A stretch of DNA of 41,597 bases from Nitrososphaeraceae archaeon (GCA_025922715.1 JAICHH010000002.1:1-41597); one strand, 5' to 3'. Shown: positions 26,611-36,092, counted from the first letter of the stretch. Made by a program: numbers and translations. The notes: a model not told the origin generated them from the sequence alone.

Positions 26611-27788
26611 ATTCCACTTTCTGTTCTATATGAATGCATAATAAAAATGATATCTGATATGCTTTCATCATTTTTTTCAAATTCGGTCATGCTCCTTGTC
26701 AATACCTGTTTGTATGCAGGAATAGCAGGTGCAATATGTTTAACCATGCGATCGGCAAGATAAAGAGGATAAGGCTCCATAATTGAGGGAATTGAACATT
26801 GACTTTTGATTGACTGAAGTAATGCGTAAAATCTATTGCTATCTTTTGCTACTGAAGATGAAATCTCAATTCTAATAGCAGGAGACCATTTGTAAGGCTT
26901 ATAATATATAACATGTAATCCTTTAATCTCATCAATAACTCCACCCATTAAATCTTCCAATTCATAATCATCTTTACCATTATCAATAGTAGGAAGTTTC
27001 TTATGCCAATTTTCTTTTAATGCAAAGGGTTTTGGAAGTGTATATTCTCCTTCATTTAAAATTAAAGTTAGAATAGCTCTATCGTCATAATCTGTAGGCC
27101 AATCATAAATATCTCCAATATCATTTCTGGAAGTATATTTAGGAATTCCTATCCATTGCCTTTTATTATCTTTTGATTCTAAAATTTTTTTATAAGATAT
27201 TAAGAAATTCTTATAGTTATCACGTATTTGATTTGCTGTAACGCTTTTTCGTTTTTCAATAAAATCTATAGCTTTATACATATGAATAAGTCCAGTAGTA
27301 AGAGATCCGTCCAAAAAGATTAAATCATACGGTGCATTTGCTGCAAGGTTTATCTCCATTTCTATCATTAATCCTCTAGCTGCAATCATATTTTCAGGAT
27401 CATGTCGTTCAGGATTTATGAAGACGTTATGATTAGGAGAATCCCATTTTCCTTTTTGAAAAGAAGGCATTAAACCTTCTACCCCAACAGTAGCTATAGC
27501 TATGAGATCTGTTCCTAAGAGACGTTCAATTGCAAACGCTCCATCTATACCACAAGAATTTAAGATCTTGTGAGAAGTTATTTCAGTATCTTTTCCTAAA
27601 ATTTCGGATCTATCCAATTGTGAACGAAAATAATGTCGTTTTTTCCTAATTGTATCAAGGGAATTAACTAGATCATTACTTATTTGAGTTGTTTTTGATA
27701 ACATTTCTTCAACAAGTGATGCAGGAATATCTAAAAAAGGAAAATCAGTAATAGATGTAATATTAGAAGGTATATTGCTATCGCTCAT
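26607..27788 (-). CDS. nurA: NurA 5'-3' nuclease
   Basis: NurA degrades the 5' strand during end resection, driven by HerA. The 393 residues carry the RNase H-like acidic motifs: D82 in GIDGAFAIE and D160 in IFLDGSLTTG, with a C-terminal HIAPAIPAY segment. ATG 27788 is the operon's first start. About 20-31 bp upstream is an AT-rich TATA-like stretch, consistent with a leaderless or near-leaderless promoter. Expected operon order is nurA-herA-mre11-rad50. Confidence 0.93.
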   Translation of the reverse strand: MSDSNIPSNITSITDFPFLDIPASLVEEMLSKTTQISNDLVNSLDTIRKKRHYFRSQLDRSEILGKDTEITSHKILNSCGIDGAFAIERLLGTDLIAIATVGVEGLMPSFQKGKWDSPNHNVFINPERHDPENMIAARGLMIEMEINLAANAPYDLIFLDGSLTTGLIHMYKAIDFIEKRKSVTANQIRDNYKNFLISYKKILESKDNKRQWIGIPKYTSRNDIGDIYDWPTDYDDRAILTLILNEGEYTLPKPFALKENWHKKLPTIDNGKDDYELEDLMGGVIDEIKGLHVIYYKPYKWSPAIRIEISSSVAKDSNRFYALLQSIKSQCSIPSIMEPYPLYLADRMVKHIAPAIPAYKQVLTRSMTEFEKNDESISDIIFIMHSYRTESGM

Positions 27789-28022
27789 ACAATATTACTT
27801 ATTTTAATTTTATTTAATGTTAATGCTAATTTTTTTTAGGAAAAAATAAAAAAATCTAAATTATCATAGACACAAATAAAATTAAAAAAACATAAAACAG
27901 CAATTATTTTTAGCTAATAACATTATTTTGGTTAAATAGATAGTAATTAGCAAGAAATTTGGATACAATTTGACAAAAATTAGCCAAAAGAATATCATTT
28001 TAAACTATCTGAGAAAATATTT

Positions 28023-28279
28023 ATGAAACTTCTACATTTGCCACATGATGTTTCCGGTATGTTAAAGAAAGTTTTTGAAAAAATTACTAGAGATTATTTT
28101 GGTCAATACATGATCTCCATACTAAAAATAAACAAATATCTGATCTTGGCTCTCATTATTTAATGATAGCATTTCCTAATTCAGAAACAAGAAATAATAG
28201 CCAAAAGGTCAAAAGAAAATCTTATCAAAAAATAGTTCCAATATCAGATTTCTATGAGGCAGAGGTATATTATCAATAA
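28023..28279 (+). pseudogene. Decayed methionine sulfoxide reductase A (msrA) fragment
   Basis: In the frame from about 28097 the DNA encodes WSIHDLHTKNKQISDLGSHY and ends with IVPISDFYEAEVYYQ and TAA 28277-28279. These match the MsrA hallmarks FW.IHDPT..N.QG.D.G.QYRS and the P...FY.AE.YHQ end. The upstream part from ATG 28023 is in another frame (ends VFEKITRDYF), so at least one shift is present. The N-terminal GCFWC catalytic segment is missing, and the C-terminus is cut short. A dead relic. Confidence 0.75.
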
Positions 28280-28436
28280 TCAACAATACTATAAGAAGAA
28301 GAGATAGTTGTTATATTTTTCATGAATTAAAGTGAAAATATAAAAGACTAAGGTTATTGTGTATATAAAGTTGGATTTTATTATTTATTATTTTGTAGAT
28401 GTATAAGAAATAAATTTCCTATGCATTAGAAAATCA

Positions 28437-28931
28437 CTATAGTTGTTTAGGAATATAATCATATCTGCAAGACCCGTCTATTGAATCTCCCTCTTGATGA
28501 TTGAAGTCTATTATTACATCCTCAGAATCACAAATAAAACTATCTCCACCTTCACCACCCTCTAGTATATCTGCACCTTTACCACCCTCTAATTTATCAT
28601 TACCTTCTCCGCCTACTAATGAATCATTTCCTAGATAACCTTTTAGAATATCATTACCTTCATCTCCGTACAACTTATCATCACCTTTACCACCCTTTAA
28701 GTTATCATTTCCTTCCCCTCCTTCTATCTCATCATCACCAAACCACCCGTCTAATACATCATTTCCTTCCATTCCTTCAATCTTGTCATTTCCTTCTCTA
28801 CCAGTAATTTTATCATTACCGGATGTTCCTTCCATAGACATAGACTGAGAATTAGCAAATTCTATTGTAAAAATATTTGATATTAATATCGCTAGAAAAG
28901 TTACAATAGTTATTTTTAATATATTATACAT
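28437..28931 (-). CDS. Exported RTX-type calcium-binding repeat protein
   Basis: ATG 28931 begins a signal peptide (ITIVTFLAILISNIFTIEFANS). Residues 35-140 then consist of about ten hemolysin-type nonapeptides such as EGNDKIEGM, GGEGNDNLK and GGKGDDKLY, whose Gly/Asp loops bind Ca2+ in a beta roll. The C-terminus has two Cys (FICDSE, GSCRYD) that may form a disulfide. Such repeats are common in bacterial type I secretion substrates but less so in archaea, and here a Sec-type signal is seen. Probably a cell-surface or secreted protein. The Ca2+/H+ antiporter lies about 9 kb away. Confidence 0.88.
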   Translation of the reverse strand: MYNILKITIVTFLAILISNIFTIEFANSQSMSMEGTSGNDKITGREGNDKIEGMEGNDVLDGWFGDDEIEGGEGNDNLKGGKGDDKLYGDEGNDILKGYLGNDSLVGGEGNDKLEGGKGADILEGGEGGDSFICDSEDVIIDFNHQEGDSIDGSCRYDYIPKQL

Positions 28932-29700
28932 TTTATATTCTATATTATCAATTTATTTATATTTATATACAATTATAAAAGATATTTAATAATTAATAGA
29001 GTATAATTAAAGAGATTTTCTTATATTATAATCTTTTTAATCTATATAAAAGTACAAAAATGTAAATAATATAATATTATATTACACTAAAAGATAATAA
29101 TATAAGAAAAAGTAATTTAATTGAGAATACATTAAAAAAATATATATAATAACAATAAATTTAGGGAGATTCGGTATAGTATTTATAAATTGTATAAGAT
29201 AGAGCTAGGAACTTAAATAAGAATATAATGACATGATTAATTCTAATGCTAATATTTTGAGAGTGAAAATATTTTGATAAAAGTATTTAATCTATTTATC
29301 AAATTTATATTGCATATAAAATTGTTAGATGATGATTAAGGTCTGGTAGCTTTTGTTAAAATAAAAAAAATAAACATTATCAAAAAAAATTTTATAACAA
29401 TACTAATTATTAAATTATTAAATTAGTTATACCAAAATAACCTTTAATTTATAGAGTTGGTTAGTTCCACCGTAAATCATATGGTAATAATATTTGTTAT
29501 TATATCTTTCTCGATCTTTATACCATTTTATATCATATTTTCACTTAATAATTACCACATATTATTCTAATTTGAATAGAGGGCCCTTTGTTTATTTCAT
29601 TACTACAATAATATTACAATAAGATATAATTTTTATCCAAACTATCTAAATCATTATGTAATAGTAGTAAGATACTAGATATATCTTAATAAATAAAGGG
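28932..29700. other. Long AT-rich spacer, no gene seen
   Basis: Extremely A/T-rich (homopolymer and TA runs). No ORF with coding-like composition, tRNA or array was found on either strand. Confidence 0.5.
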
Positions 29701-30108
29701 TTAAGCTGGAGCAAACCCATGATAATAGGGAATTTGTGCAAACTCATCTGAAGTAGGTTCCGTCAGAGAGATTAAATATCCATCAGGATCTAGTATAATT
29801 GTATTTTTTCCCGATTCGTCGTCTGACAATTTTTTATGAAAATTAACTTTCTTCTCAGTTAAATTATTATATAGTGTATTTAAATCACTCACAGAAAAGG
29901 TTATGATTACAGAATTCTTGTTATTTTGATTTGATTTTGAATTATCTAATTCTAGTATAAGTTTAGTATTGGTAGAATCTTTTCGCGAAAATTCTATTTT
30001 ATTTTCACTTTCTTTGTTTACTCTCAAACCGAGAATATCACGATAAAATTCTATCGATCTTTTTATATCTGAAACTAACAATGTAATTCCTTCTATTTTA
30101 TTTAACAT
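29701..30108 (-). CDS. Glyoxalase/VOC-fold protein
   Basis: A 135-residue vicinal-oxygen-chelate protein: IEGITLLVSDIKRSIEFYRDILGLRV opens the first beta-alpha-beta module and NTIILDPDGYLISLTEP closes the second, both characteristic of the family. Ligand positions are not complete for glyoxalase I, so the substrate is unknown; it could be a dioxygenase, resistance protein or isomerase relative. The tail has AQIPYYHGFAPA. It stands alone between AT-rich spacers. Confidence 0.85.
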   Translation of the reverse strand: MLNKIEGITLLVSDIKRSIEFYRDILGLRVNKESENKIEFSRKDSTNTKLILELDNSKSNQNNKNSVIITFSVSDLNTLYNNLTEKKVNFHKKLSDDESGKNTIILDPDGYLISLTEPTSDEFAQIPYYHGFAPA

Positions 30109-30577
30109 GGTTGTTACTACAATATTCTTTTTATTAAATTTAATGTTATTGAATTATCTAATAATAAAAATAATTAAAAAAGGCATATCTATCTAAGAGT
30201 TTTAAGAATATACTTGTAAAACCCATTAAACTTTAATTTATTTTACTTCTTGGTTTAACTTTTTTATATTGAATTATAATTATTCGAGTACAGAGTATAA
30301 CAATAGTTTTTTGGAATATTTTTCCAGTAGAAATAGAAGGGTAGATAGTGATAAATGTATTTATTTGAATACACATACTCATATTCCTTATTGAGATTAA
30401 TAGCTAGATAATGAAATTTTTCTCTTCCCAAGTCATATCTAAATGACTATTAGATTAGTAATTGTGTTTAAATTAAGTCTAAAAACGATTGATACATTAT
30501 AATTTCTTTTAGATATTTTTATTATTCATATATTAAATTCATCTACTATTAAATAATAACTGTTAGGAGGTAAATAT
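30109..30577. other. AT-rich spacer with a Shine-Dalgarno site at its end
   Basis: No gene is seen until AGGAGG at 30565-30570, a textbook ribosome-binding site followed by ATG seven bases later (30578). Strong Shine-Dalgarno sites are scarce elsewhere in the window. Confidence 0.5.
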
Positions 30578-30670
30578 ATGAGGTATTCTCAAATTTTAGA
30601 TAATAAATCATTGATTAGAAGTAAAGTGATGAAAAGCTATCTAAATTTAAGAAAATATAGTAAGATATAG
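30578..30670 (+). CDS. Micro-ORF (30 aa) with strong Shine-Dalgarno
   Basis: ATG 30578 to TAG 30668-30670 encodes a basic peptide starting MRYSQILDNKSLIRSK and ending YLNLRKYSKI. It is preceded by AGGAGG at ideal spacing. It ends 73 bp before the PII-like gene on the same strand. It may be a leader peptide, a small regulator or simply a chance site. No homolog recognised. Confidence 0.4.
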   Translation: MRYSQILDNKSLIRSKVMKSYLNLRKYSKI

Positions 30671-30743
30671 TAATAGTATTTTTATTGTTGGTTATAGCTT
30701 ACCTTCTAAAATTGTATTATAAAATAATGCATTTGTATAAACA

Positions 30744-31094
30744 ATGAAAAAAATTGAGATTATTATTCCTCATGAACGTATTGATAATGCAAATCGTATC
30801 TTGAATGAATTTGGTATCAGAGATGAAATGTCTTTTTATCAAATAAATGGTAGTAGAGAAAAAACTGAATTTACATCTGTACCTGTCGGAAGAACTAATA
30901 TTATGTATACTCCAAAATATGGAGGAAGAACCAAAATTGAAGCACTTGTTGAAGATGCTTTAGTTAAAAAATTAGTTGAAGAATTATTAAATAAATTAAC
31001 AACTGGTTCTGTATCTGATGGCAAAATATTTGTTTATGATGCTTATGAAGTTTATGATATTGGAAGCGGTAAAAAAACTGAATTGAATATATAA
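30744..31094 (+). CDS. PII-like signalling protein (GlnB/GlnK family)
   Basis: A 116-residue trimeric signal-transduction protein. The PII ferredoxin-like pattern is visible: MKKIEIIIPHERIDNANRIL, then KIEALVEDALVKKLVEELL, then the signature GSVSDGKIFVYDAYEVYDI. PII proteins sense ATP/ADP and 2-oxoglutarate and control nitrogen uptake or metabolism. The T-loop (about residues 38-57) is atypical, with the sequence VPVGRTNIMYTPKYGG, and no amtB neighbour is present. Its target is therefore unknown; ammonia oxidisers often have several PII copies. Confidence 0.85.
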   Translation: MKKIEIIIPHERIDNANRILNEFGIRDEMSFYQINGSREKTEFTSVPVGRTNIMYTPKYGGRTKIEALVEDALVKKLVEELLNKLTTGSVSDGKIFVYDAYEVYDIGSGKKTELNI

Positions 31095-31335
31095 AGAAAT
31101 TATTCTTACACAGGTGAATGATCTTGCAACTTTTGCTAAAATATTCTTTTTTGTTTTGCATTTTCTTTTGATTGATCTTATTTTTTGATTTTTTATCAAA
31201 TTTATAGAATTATTGGTAATTTATGACTTTAATTTTTTAAATTACCTTTTCAAGGTCATGTAAAAGAATATTATCAACCTGACTACATTATATAAGATGT
31301 AAAAATTGATTGATTTTTATAAAATAGAAAAAGAT

Positions 31336-31581
31336 CTAATCGGTCTTCTTATATGTTTCTGTTTCTTCTTCCGTTACTTGAAATAATATATTGTCTTCAT
31401 GAAATCGTTCTAGTAAATCCTTTGGAATGATAAATTTGTCATTGTTTACAGTATCTTTCTGTGTTATTATACAGTCAGATGTAATTTCTTTGATTTTACC
31501 AAGATCTGTATTATCAATGCCTCTTGCTTCTTTTTTAATAATACTTTCTGACTTTAAAACCCCACCATAATTATCTCTCAT
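31336..31581 (-). CDS. PRC-barrel/DUF2171-like small protein (81 aa)
   Basis: ATG 31581. The sequence has LKSESIIKKEARGIDNTDLG, CIITQKDTVNNDKFIIPKD and ILFQVTEEE, the strand pattern of small PRC-barrel-like proteins annotated DUF2171 or similar. These may bind RNA or partner proteins, and in bacteria some are stress-linked. The match is by pattern recognition only. Independent transcription is likely. Confidence 0.65.
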   Translation of the reverse strand: MRDNYGGVLKSESIIKKEARGIDNTDLGKIKEITSDCIITQKDTVNNDKFIIPKDLLERFHEDNILFQVTEEETETYKKTD

Positions 31582-32298
31582 ACTTATGATAGTTCACTAT
31601 TGTATATAGAGAATATATTCTAAAATATATAAAAATTAGTAGTATGTATAAGCATCTATTTTTTTACTATACAATTATCAATATTGTCCTTTTGTTTAAA
31701 TAATATAGTAGTTATACCTTATTTATAAGGCCTTAAACAAATTGGTTGATAAAATTACTATCTTTTCATATATATCTCTGTTTGTATTTCTCGTACAAAA
31801 TAGATAATATTCCTACTAAAAAGGCATTTACTTTTATGTAACCAAGCTAGAAATTTATATGTTATCTACTTATTTTACCTATTACATATAACTGAAAAGT
31901 GAAAAAGAATATACTGTATTATCTCTATGCCAATAGAAGGTGAAAGGATTCAGGATAAAGAATAAATTTAAATATGTTCTCTATATTTTATTATATTTAT
32001 AATACATTTCAATAATAAATATTAACTATTTATTTTTTGTTTGTTGTGTATGAGTTTTCCAATTTCTTTCTTGCATCTATAAAATATGCTATAGCTATAT
32101 TTTATTTCCTTGCTTTAAAGATGTAACAAATCATTCACCACCATCCATTTTTATCATTTACTAATTTTATTAAACTAATAAGAATAATATCCAAGTAAAT
32201 CCTGATTTTAAAAAAATTTATGAAGTTACACCTTCAATTTGTAACCAAAATAAGCAGATTATGAAGAAAAAATAAATATTCTTCTTCGTATGGATAAG
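31582..32298. other. AT-rich spacer with one short palindrome
   Basis: No gene is seen. A 14-bp palindrome CCTTATTTATAAGG lies at 31717-31730. Nothing else stands out. Confidence 0.45.
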
Positions 32299-32784
32299 CT
32301 ATTCTTTAGTAATATTTTGTTTTGCTAATTTTGTACATACTTCTAAATGGTTCTGTTCTTCTTTCAATATCTTTCTAACTTGAGTTCCAAATTTCCTGCT
32401 TTTTACTTCTTTTGCAACAGACGCAAGAACTTCATAATGAGTAACTTCAGCACCTTCGGCCAAGCATAAGAATTCTAAAGCCTCTTGTGTATCAGGTTCT
32501 TCCCCTAAATAGGTTTCCATAATTTTTGATGCTTTTTGGGAAGTTTCTTCAGAAACAGAATTAATATTCGCAAAATCAAATCCTTCGTTTTCTGCAATTT
32601 CTTCAATTAATTCTTCCATTTCTCTCTGTTGTTTGTTTGCTTGCTCTTTGATAGGCATTAGTTTTTTTTCATGTTCTGCTTTTAACAATCCTTTTGATTT
32701 TAGTTCCTCTACAGCCTTTTGTGCGGCTTTTTCTAAACCAATTGCTTCACCAATTTTTTGTTCAATTAATTCTTTTTCTACCAT
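32299..32784 (-). CDS. Ferritin-like four-helix protein
   Basis: A 161-residue all-helical, Glu/Lys-rich protein. Likely metal ligands lie in EALEFLCLAEGAEVTHYEVL (E..E..H) and ILKEEQNHLEVC (EExxH), the paired pattern of ferritin-like/rubrerythrin-like diiron domains. The N-terminal helices carry further Glu residues. It lacks a rubredoxin-type Cys tail. A role in metal or peroxide handling is reasonable but inferred. It starts at ATG 32784. Confidence 0.7.
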   Translation of the reverse strand: MVEKELIEQKIGEAIGLEKAAQKAVEELKSKGLLKAEHEKKLMPIKEQANKQQREMEELIEEIAENEGFDFANINSVSEETSQKASKIMETYLGEEPDTQEALEFLCLAEGAEVTHYEVLASVAKEVKSRKFGTQVRKILKEEQNHLEVCTKLAKQNITKE

Positions 32785-33206
32785 CTATATTTTCACTGTT
32801 AATATTGCAATAAAGTTAATAACTATATTAATATAGAATTTCGGAAAATATAATAGAAATAAGATTTTTATTTAAAAATAATCTTTTTATCTAAATCAAT
32901 CTATAATAATATCATTACAAATATTAGCACAACTTTAAGCCTTATTTTTATTATTGTTAACAGTTAGGTTTTATTTTTTTATAAAAAATATGTAAATCCT
33001 GTGAACATCGTGAAGGAAAAAGGATTTGAGTCTATTACTTGTTTTAGAATTTATATTAAAAAAAGAAATTTAAAAGTAATTTTTCTTTTGAATGTCAAGA
33101 GATGAATTTATAATTGATCTTTTTAATATTAAATAGTAAAAACAATTATTCTCTAGATAGAATATATACCCAACTGTTATAAATTAAGGAGAACCTATTA
33201 TCATTA
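32785..33206. other. Divergent AT-rich spacer
   Basis: No gene. An AAGGAG at 33186-33191 lies 15 bases before the ATG of the PepSY gene, longer than ideal for Shine-Dalgarno pairing. Confidence 0.45.
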
Positions 33207-33728
33207 ATGAAAATAATTCTTGCAACTACAACTTTAATTGCTCTTCTAGCAATAGGAATTATAGGCATAAATAACAATATAGGAAACGCATTTGCTCAAA
33301 TGAGTTCAGAAGATCTTCCAATGGCGGAAATAATGGAGAATGAAACTGTTACAATGACAATGTCTAATCAATCCGAGCCTATGGTCAACTGGACTGGAAC
33401 AATTGAAGTAGAGTCTATCATAGGAGAAGCATTCAAAGCAAAAATAAATGTTAACATGATAGATGCAATAAAAGCAGCACAGGGAAGTGTTGGATTAAAT
33501 TCTACTGTCAAGGAAGCAGAATTAACTCATGCACATAACTATCTAGTCTACAAGATAATGGTTGTAGATGAAGATATGAAAAAATATAAAATCATAGTAG
33601 ATCCGGGCAATGGAGAAATTCTGATGAAGAAGGAAATTACGTGGTATGATCATGAAAAAATGAAATGTGAAGGAAAGTATGACAAATACGGTCACGACTA
33701 TAAAATGATGAAAGATAAAAAATATTAA
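33207..33728 (+). CDS. Exported PepSY-type protein
   Basis: A secreted protein of 173 residues. Its signal peptide reads ILATTTLIALLAIGIIG with likely cleavage after NAFA. The mature part has a Thr/Met-rich opening and a PepSY-like fold: MIDAIKAAQGSVGLNSTVKEA followed by NYLVYKIMVVDE and KYKIIVDPGNGEILMKKE. PepSY domains occur in protease inhibitors and envelope proteins. The tail is rich in His, Lys, Tyr and Met (YGHDYKMMKDKKY), which might bind metal. It converges on 33782-34003. Confidence 0.8.
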   Translation: MKIILATTTLIALLAIGIIGINNNIGNAFAQMSSEDLPMAEIMENETVTMTMSNQSEPMVNWTGTIEVESIIGEAFKAKINVNMIDAIKAAQGSVGLNSTVKEAELTHAHNYLVYKIMVVDEDMKKYKIIVDPGNGEILMKKEITWYDHEKMKCEGKYDKYGHDYKMMKDKKY

Positions 33729-33765
33729 ATATAGTTAAGGTTTAGCACTATAAACTAAATCACTA

Positions 33766-33780
33766 TTTTTTTATATTTTA
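33766..33780 (+). terminator. T tract between convergent genes
   Basis: Seven T followed by ATATTTTA just before the convergent gene end at 33782. It is a probable intrinsic archaeal terminator for the PepSY gene. Confidence 0.35.
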
Positions 33781-33781
33781 T

Positions 33782-34003
33782 TTATTGATATTGTTGTTGC
33801 TGTTCTACTTGTCCTGATTCTTCGCTTGTCAATCGTGTGTAGGTGTTTAATGCTTTATCTATCAGATCATCTAGTTTATTATAAGAAGATGTTTCTACCC
33901 TTATAGAAGAACCTTTTTGTGTAGAAATTTCTATTTTAAATTTTTCTTCATATTCTTGTTCTGCTGGTGTTACTATATCTTTGTTATTCGACACATTTAT
34001 CAA
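33782..34003 (-). CDS. Small hypothetical protein (73 aa)
   Basis: A TTG start at 34003 is used because a TAG lies a few codons upstream; a GTG three codons in is an alternative. The centre EEKFKIEISTQKGSSIRVETS looks like two strands, followed by the helix YNKLDDLIDKALNTYTRLT and a Gln-rich tail. No family recognised. It lies divergently beside the micro zinc-finger ORF at 34125. Confidence 0.55.
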   Translation of the reverse strand: MINVSNNKDIVTPAEQEYEEKFKIEISTQKGSSIRVETSSYNKLDDLIDKALNTYTRLTSEESGQVEQQQQYQ

Positions 34004-34124
34004 AATATTTTGGGAGATATACTATTTAAGAAGATCAAGAATAACAACCGATTCTATATTGAATGTAACCAAAGGCAAATTATTCAACCTATAAATAATT
34101 TGTTCCATATTAATAAATTAGATA

Positions 34125-34226
34125 ATGTCAGACGATACTAGTAATGAAAAGAAATATAATTGTCAGTGCGGCGCATCTTTTGCTTCAGTAGAAGAATTAG
34201 ACGAACATAATCACAAATCACATTAA
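34125..34226 (+). CDS. Micro C2H2-type zinc finger (33 aa)
   Basis: ATG 34125 to TAA 34226. The sequence YNCQCGASFASVEELDEHNH followed by KSH reads as a single classical C2H2 finger, with a shorter Cys spacing (C-x-C). The phenylalanine and leucine positions of the finger hydrophobic core are in place. Tiny C2H2 proteins are known in archaea. Its target is unknown. It is among the more convincing micro-ORFs here because the finger occupies the whole protein. Confidence 0.65.
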   Translation: MSDDTSNEKKYNCQCGASFASVEELDEHNHKSH

Positions 34227-34649
34227 AGTAAACAAACCAAAGTCCTCTAAGTCCAATTTTTTTTATTCAAACTTGACAGTACTCTAAGGATACGATTGTT
34301 AGAATAACTGAAGAAATTTGTAATTAGTAATTTTGAAACTTGTTTCATATTTTATTGTTGTTGTAATATCATTGATTAATATTTATTAAAAATATATTGA
34401 CAAAATATATTATAATCAAATATGGTGACTTCCAATTCATCCAATAAGGACAATCCATCCATCAAATTCTAGAATATAATGTCTGTGTCTGCGTTAACCA
34501 ATTACTACAATGAATGAAACGATCCGTTCAGTAAGTTATTCCATTTATTAGCAGTTGCATTTTGTTACTTTGATTGGTTATAATAACTTAAATTTAATAA
34601 ATTAAGTGAGGAAAAATTATTTTTCAGAGTTGAAACAATAATAGTTTGA
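34227..34649. other. AT-rich spacer with a T tract
   Basis: Eight or more T at about 34257-34264 probably terminate the micro zinc-finger transcript. No gene otherwise. Confidence 0.4.
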
Positions 34650-35099
34650 TTACATTAAATTATTGGTAATTAATTCAATATCTTTATGTGGACATTCTTT
34701 AATTATCTCTTCTGCTAATTTGCAGTAACTCTCTTCATTAATATTATCCACGGTAGAAAATTCAAAAATTGTTTTGGTATTTGGTAAATGTATTCTTTGT
34801 AGATTTAAGTCACCATCTCCTTCTTCTCCTTTTCTAAATACATAACGTTGTCCTCGTTTGGTTATAGGGTTCCAACTTCTCAATAATATTCCATGTTTCT
34901 CTATATTCTCATTTGTTATTTTATCATAAACCTTTGTATGCATAAAGAGATGGAAAAAGGTCTCATTTGTATTGAAGAAATATCTTAGAGTATAGTAATT
35001 TTTGGGATGACGATGAGAAGAAGGTTGAGTTGTTTTTAATTTCTTTGTTGATGAATCATAACACCATTCAACATAAGAACTAGTTTTTTCTATTTGCAT
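34650..35099 (-). CDS. Unrecognised 149-aa protein
   Basis: ATG 35099. The sequence is beta-rich with many aromatics, e.g. NYYTLRYFFNTNETFFHLFM and ILLRSWNPITKRGQRYVFRK, and an alpha-helical end (ESYCKLAEEIIKECPHKDIE). No signal peptide or metal motif. Length and composition are coding-like. No family could be named. Confidence 0.6.
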   Translation of the reverse strand: MQIEKTSSYVEWCYDSSTKKLKTTQPSSHRHPKNYYTLRYFFNTNETFFHLFMHTKVYDKITNENIEKHGILLRSWNPITKRGQRYVFRKGEEGDGDLNLQRIHLPNTKTIFEFSTVDNINEESYCKLAEEIIKECPHKDIELITNNLM

Positions 35100-35479
35100 T
35101 ATATTATTAATACGTCAAACGATAATTTCAAAATTGCTATAAAAAAATTAGTGTATATTTATTATAACAAAATTAAAACTGTTTGTTATAGAAGAATCAC
35201 TATATCCAATTAAATTAAATATTTTTCTTTTTCAAAAATCAATATTGTAGTTGCTTACAAAACTATTTTTGATTGTCTGTTGAATTCTTAGAGTTAAACT
35301 ATATTGCTATTGATGATAAACAACACTAACAAGAATTGTTGTTAAATATTGCAAATTTACATGCCTGAAAAAATAGATAAATTAGGGATTAATTAATAAA
35401 TAACTAGTAGAATTTAATATTAAAATTAATTTCTAAATTGAACTAAAACCCTAAAATCCAAAGATTAGGCATTACTATT
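35100..35479. other. Divergent AT-rich spacer
   Basis: No gene or repeat seen. It must carry promoters for both flanking genes. Confidence 0.45.
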
Positions 35480-35707
35480 ATGGGATGTGTAACTAAAATT
35501 ACAGGATATTTCTTTGGAATAATAATAGTTTTATTTAGTCTTCTTTGGATCATCTCAGCAATACCACTATCTGTAATAATAGACGGATTGATCGGATTGA
35601 ATATAGTGATTTTAGGATTTTGTATTCTTTATTCAGTTCATAGAGCAGGCAGACAAAAGAAACATCAACAAGAACTTCAACTAGATGGGTCCATTAATAA
35701 TCAATAA
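35480..35707 (+). CDS. Small two-helix membrane protein (75 aa)
   Basis: ATG 35480. Two membrane segments are clear: ITGYFFGIIIVLFSLLWIIS and VIIDGLIGLNIVILGFCILY. A cytoplasmic basic tail (HRAGRQKKHQQ) follows. Hairpin membrane proteins like this are often lineage-specific. No function known. Confidence 0.6.
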   Translation: MGCVTKITGYFFGIIIVLFSLLWIISAIPLSVIIDGLIGLNIVILGFCILYSVHRAGRQKKHQQELQLDGSINNQ

Positions 35708-35752
35708 TTTATTCATAGTATCTTAACATCATTGTTAGTATACTTAGATTCC

Positions 35753-35801
35753 TGATTAGCTAGAGCGGCACTTGTAATGTCAAATATTGTATAATTGACA
35801 T
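35753..35801 (+). other. tRNA-Thr(TGT)-like fragment and adjoining inverted repeat
   Basis: The stretch at 35758-35780 reads like the D-arm end and anticodon arm of a tRNA-Thr: TAGAGCGGCA, then CTTGTAA, whose loop centre would be anticodon TGT. A full tRNA is not present: the stem is two bases short per side and no acceptor or T-arm follows. ATGTCAA (35777-35783) and TTGACAT (35795-35801) form an inverted repeat directly after. The rest of 35708-36092 holds nothing else visible. Confidence 0.35.
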
Positions 35802-36092
35802 ATTATACTAAAATTTTTCTTTGTGGTTTCAGTATATTTTCATTGCATTGTTATTTACTATGACAATTCAATATACATCACAGATAAATTATTCCCAATC
35901 TTAAGAATATTGTACTAATTATAGCTTTTTAGCATGACTCCTAGTTGGTAAAAAAGTCATAAAGTTAAAATTGAAATATACTGTGTGTAGATATACTTTA
36001 TTTTATTTATTGAATAATTTCATGTTTTGAGATTAAAAAATAGGAATAAAAATTCTTGTAAAGTTTTAAAGAAAAAAGGAAAGTGACATATT

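Noticed and set aside
35753..35801. Calling a tRNA-Thr gene
   Set aside because: No acceptor stem or T-arm could be found; only the anticodon-arm region resembles a tRNA.
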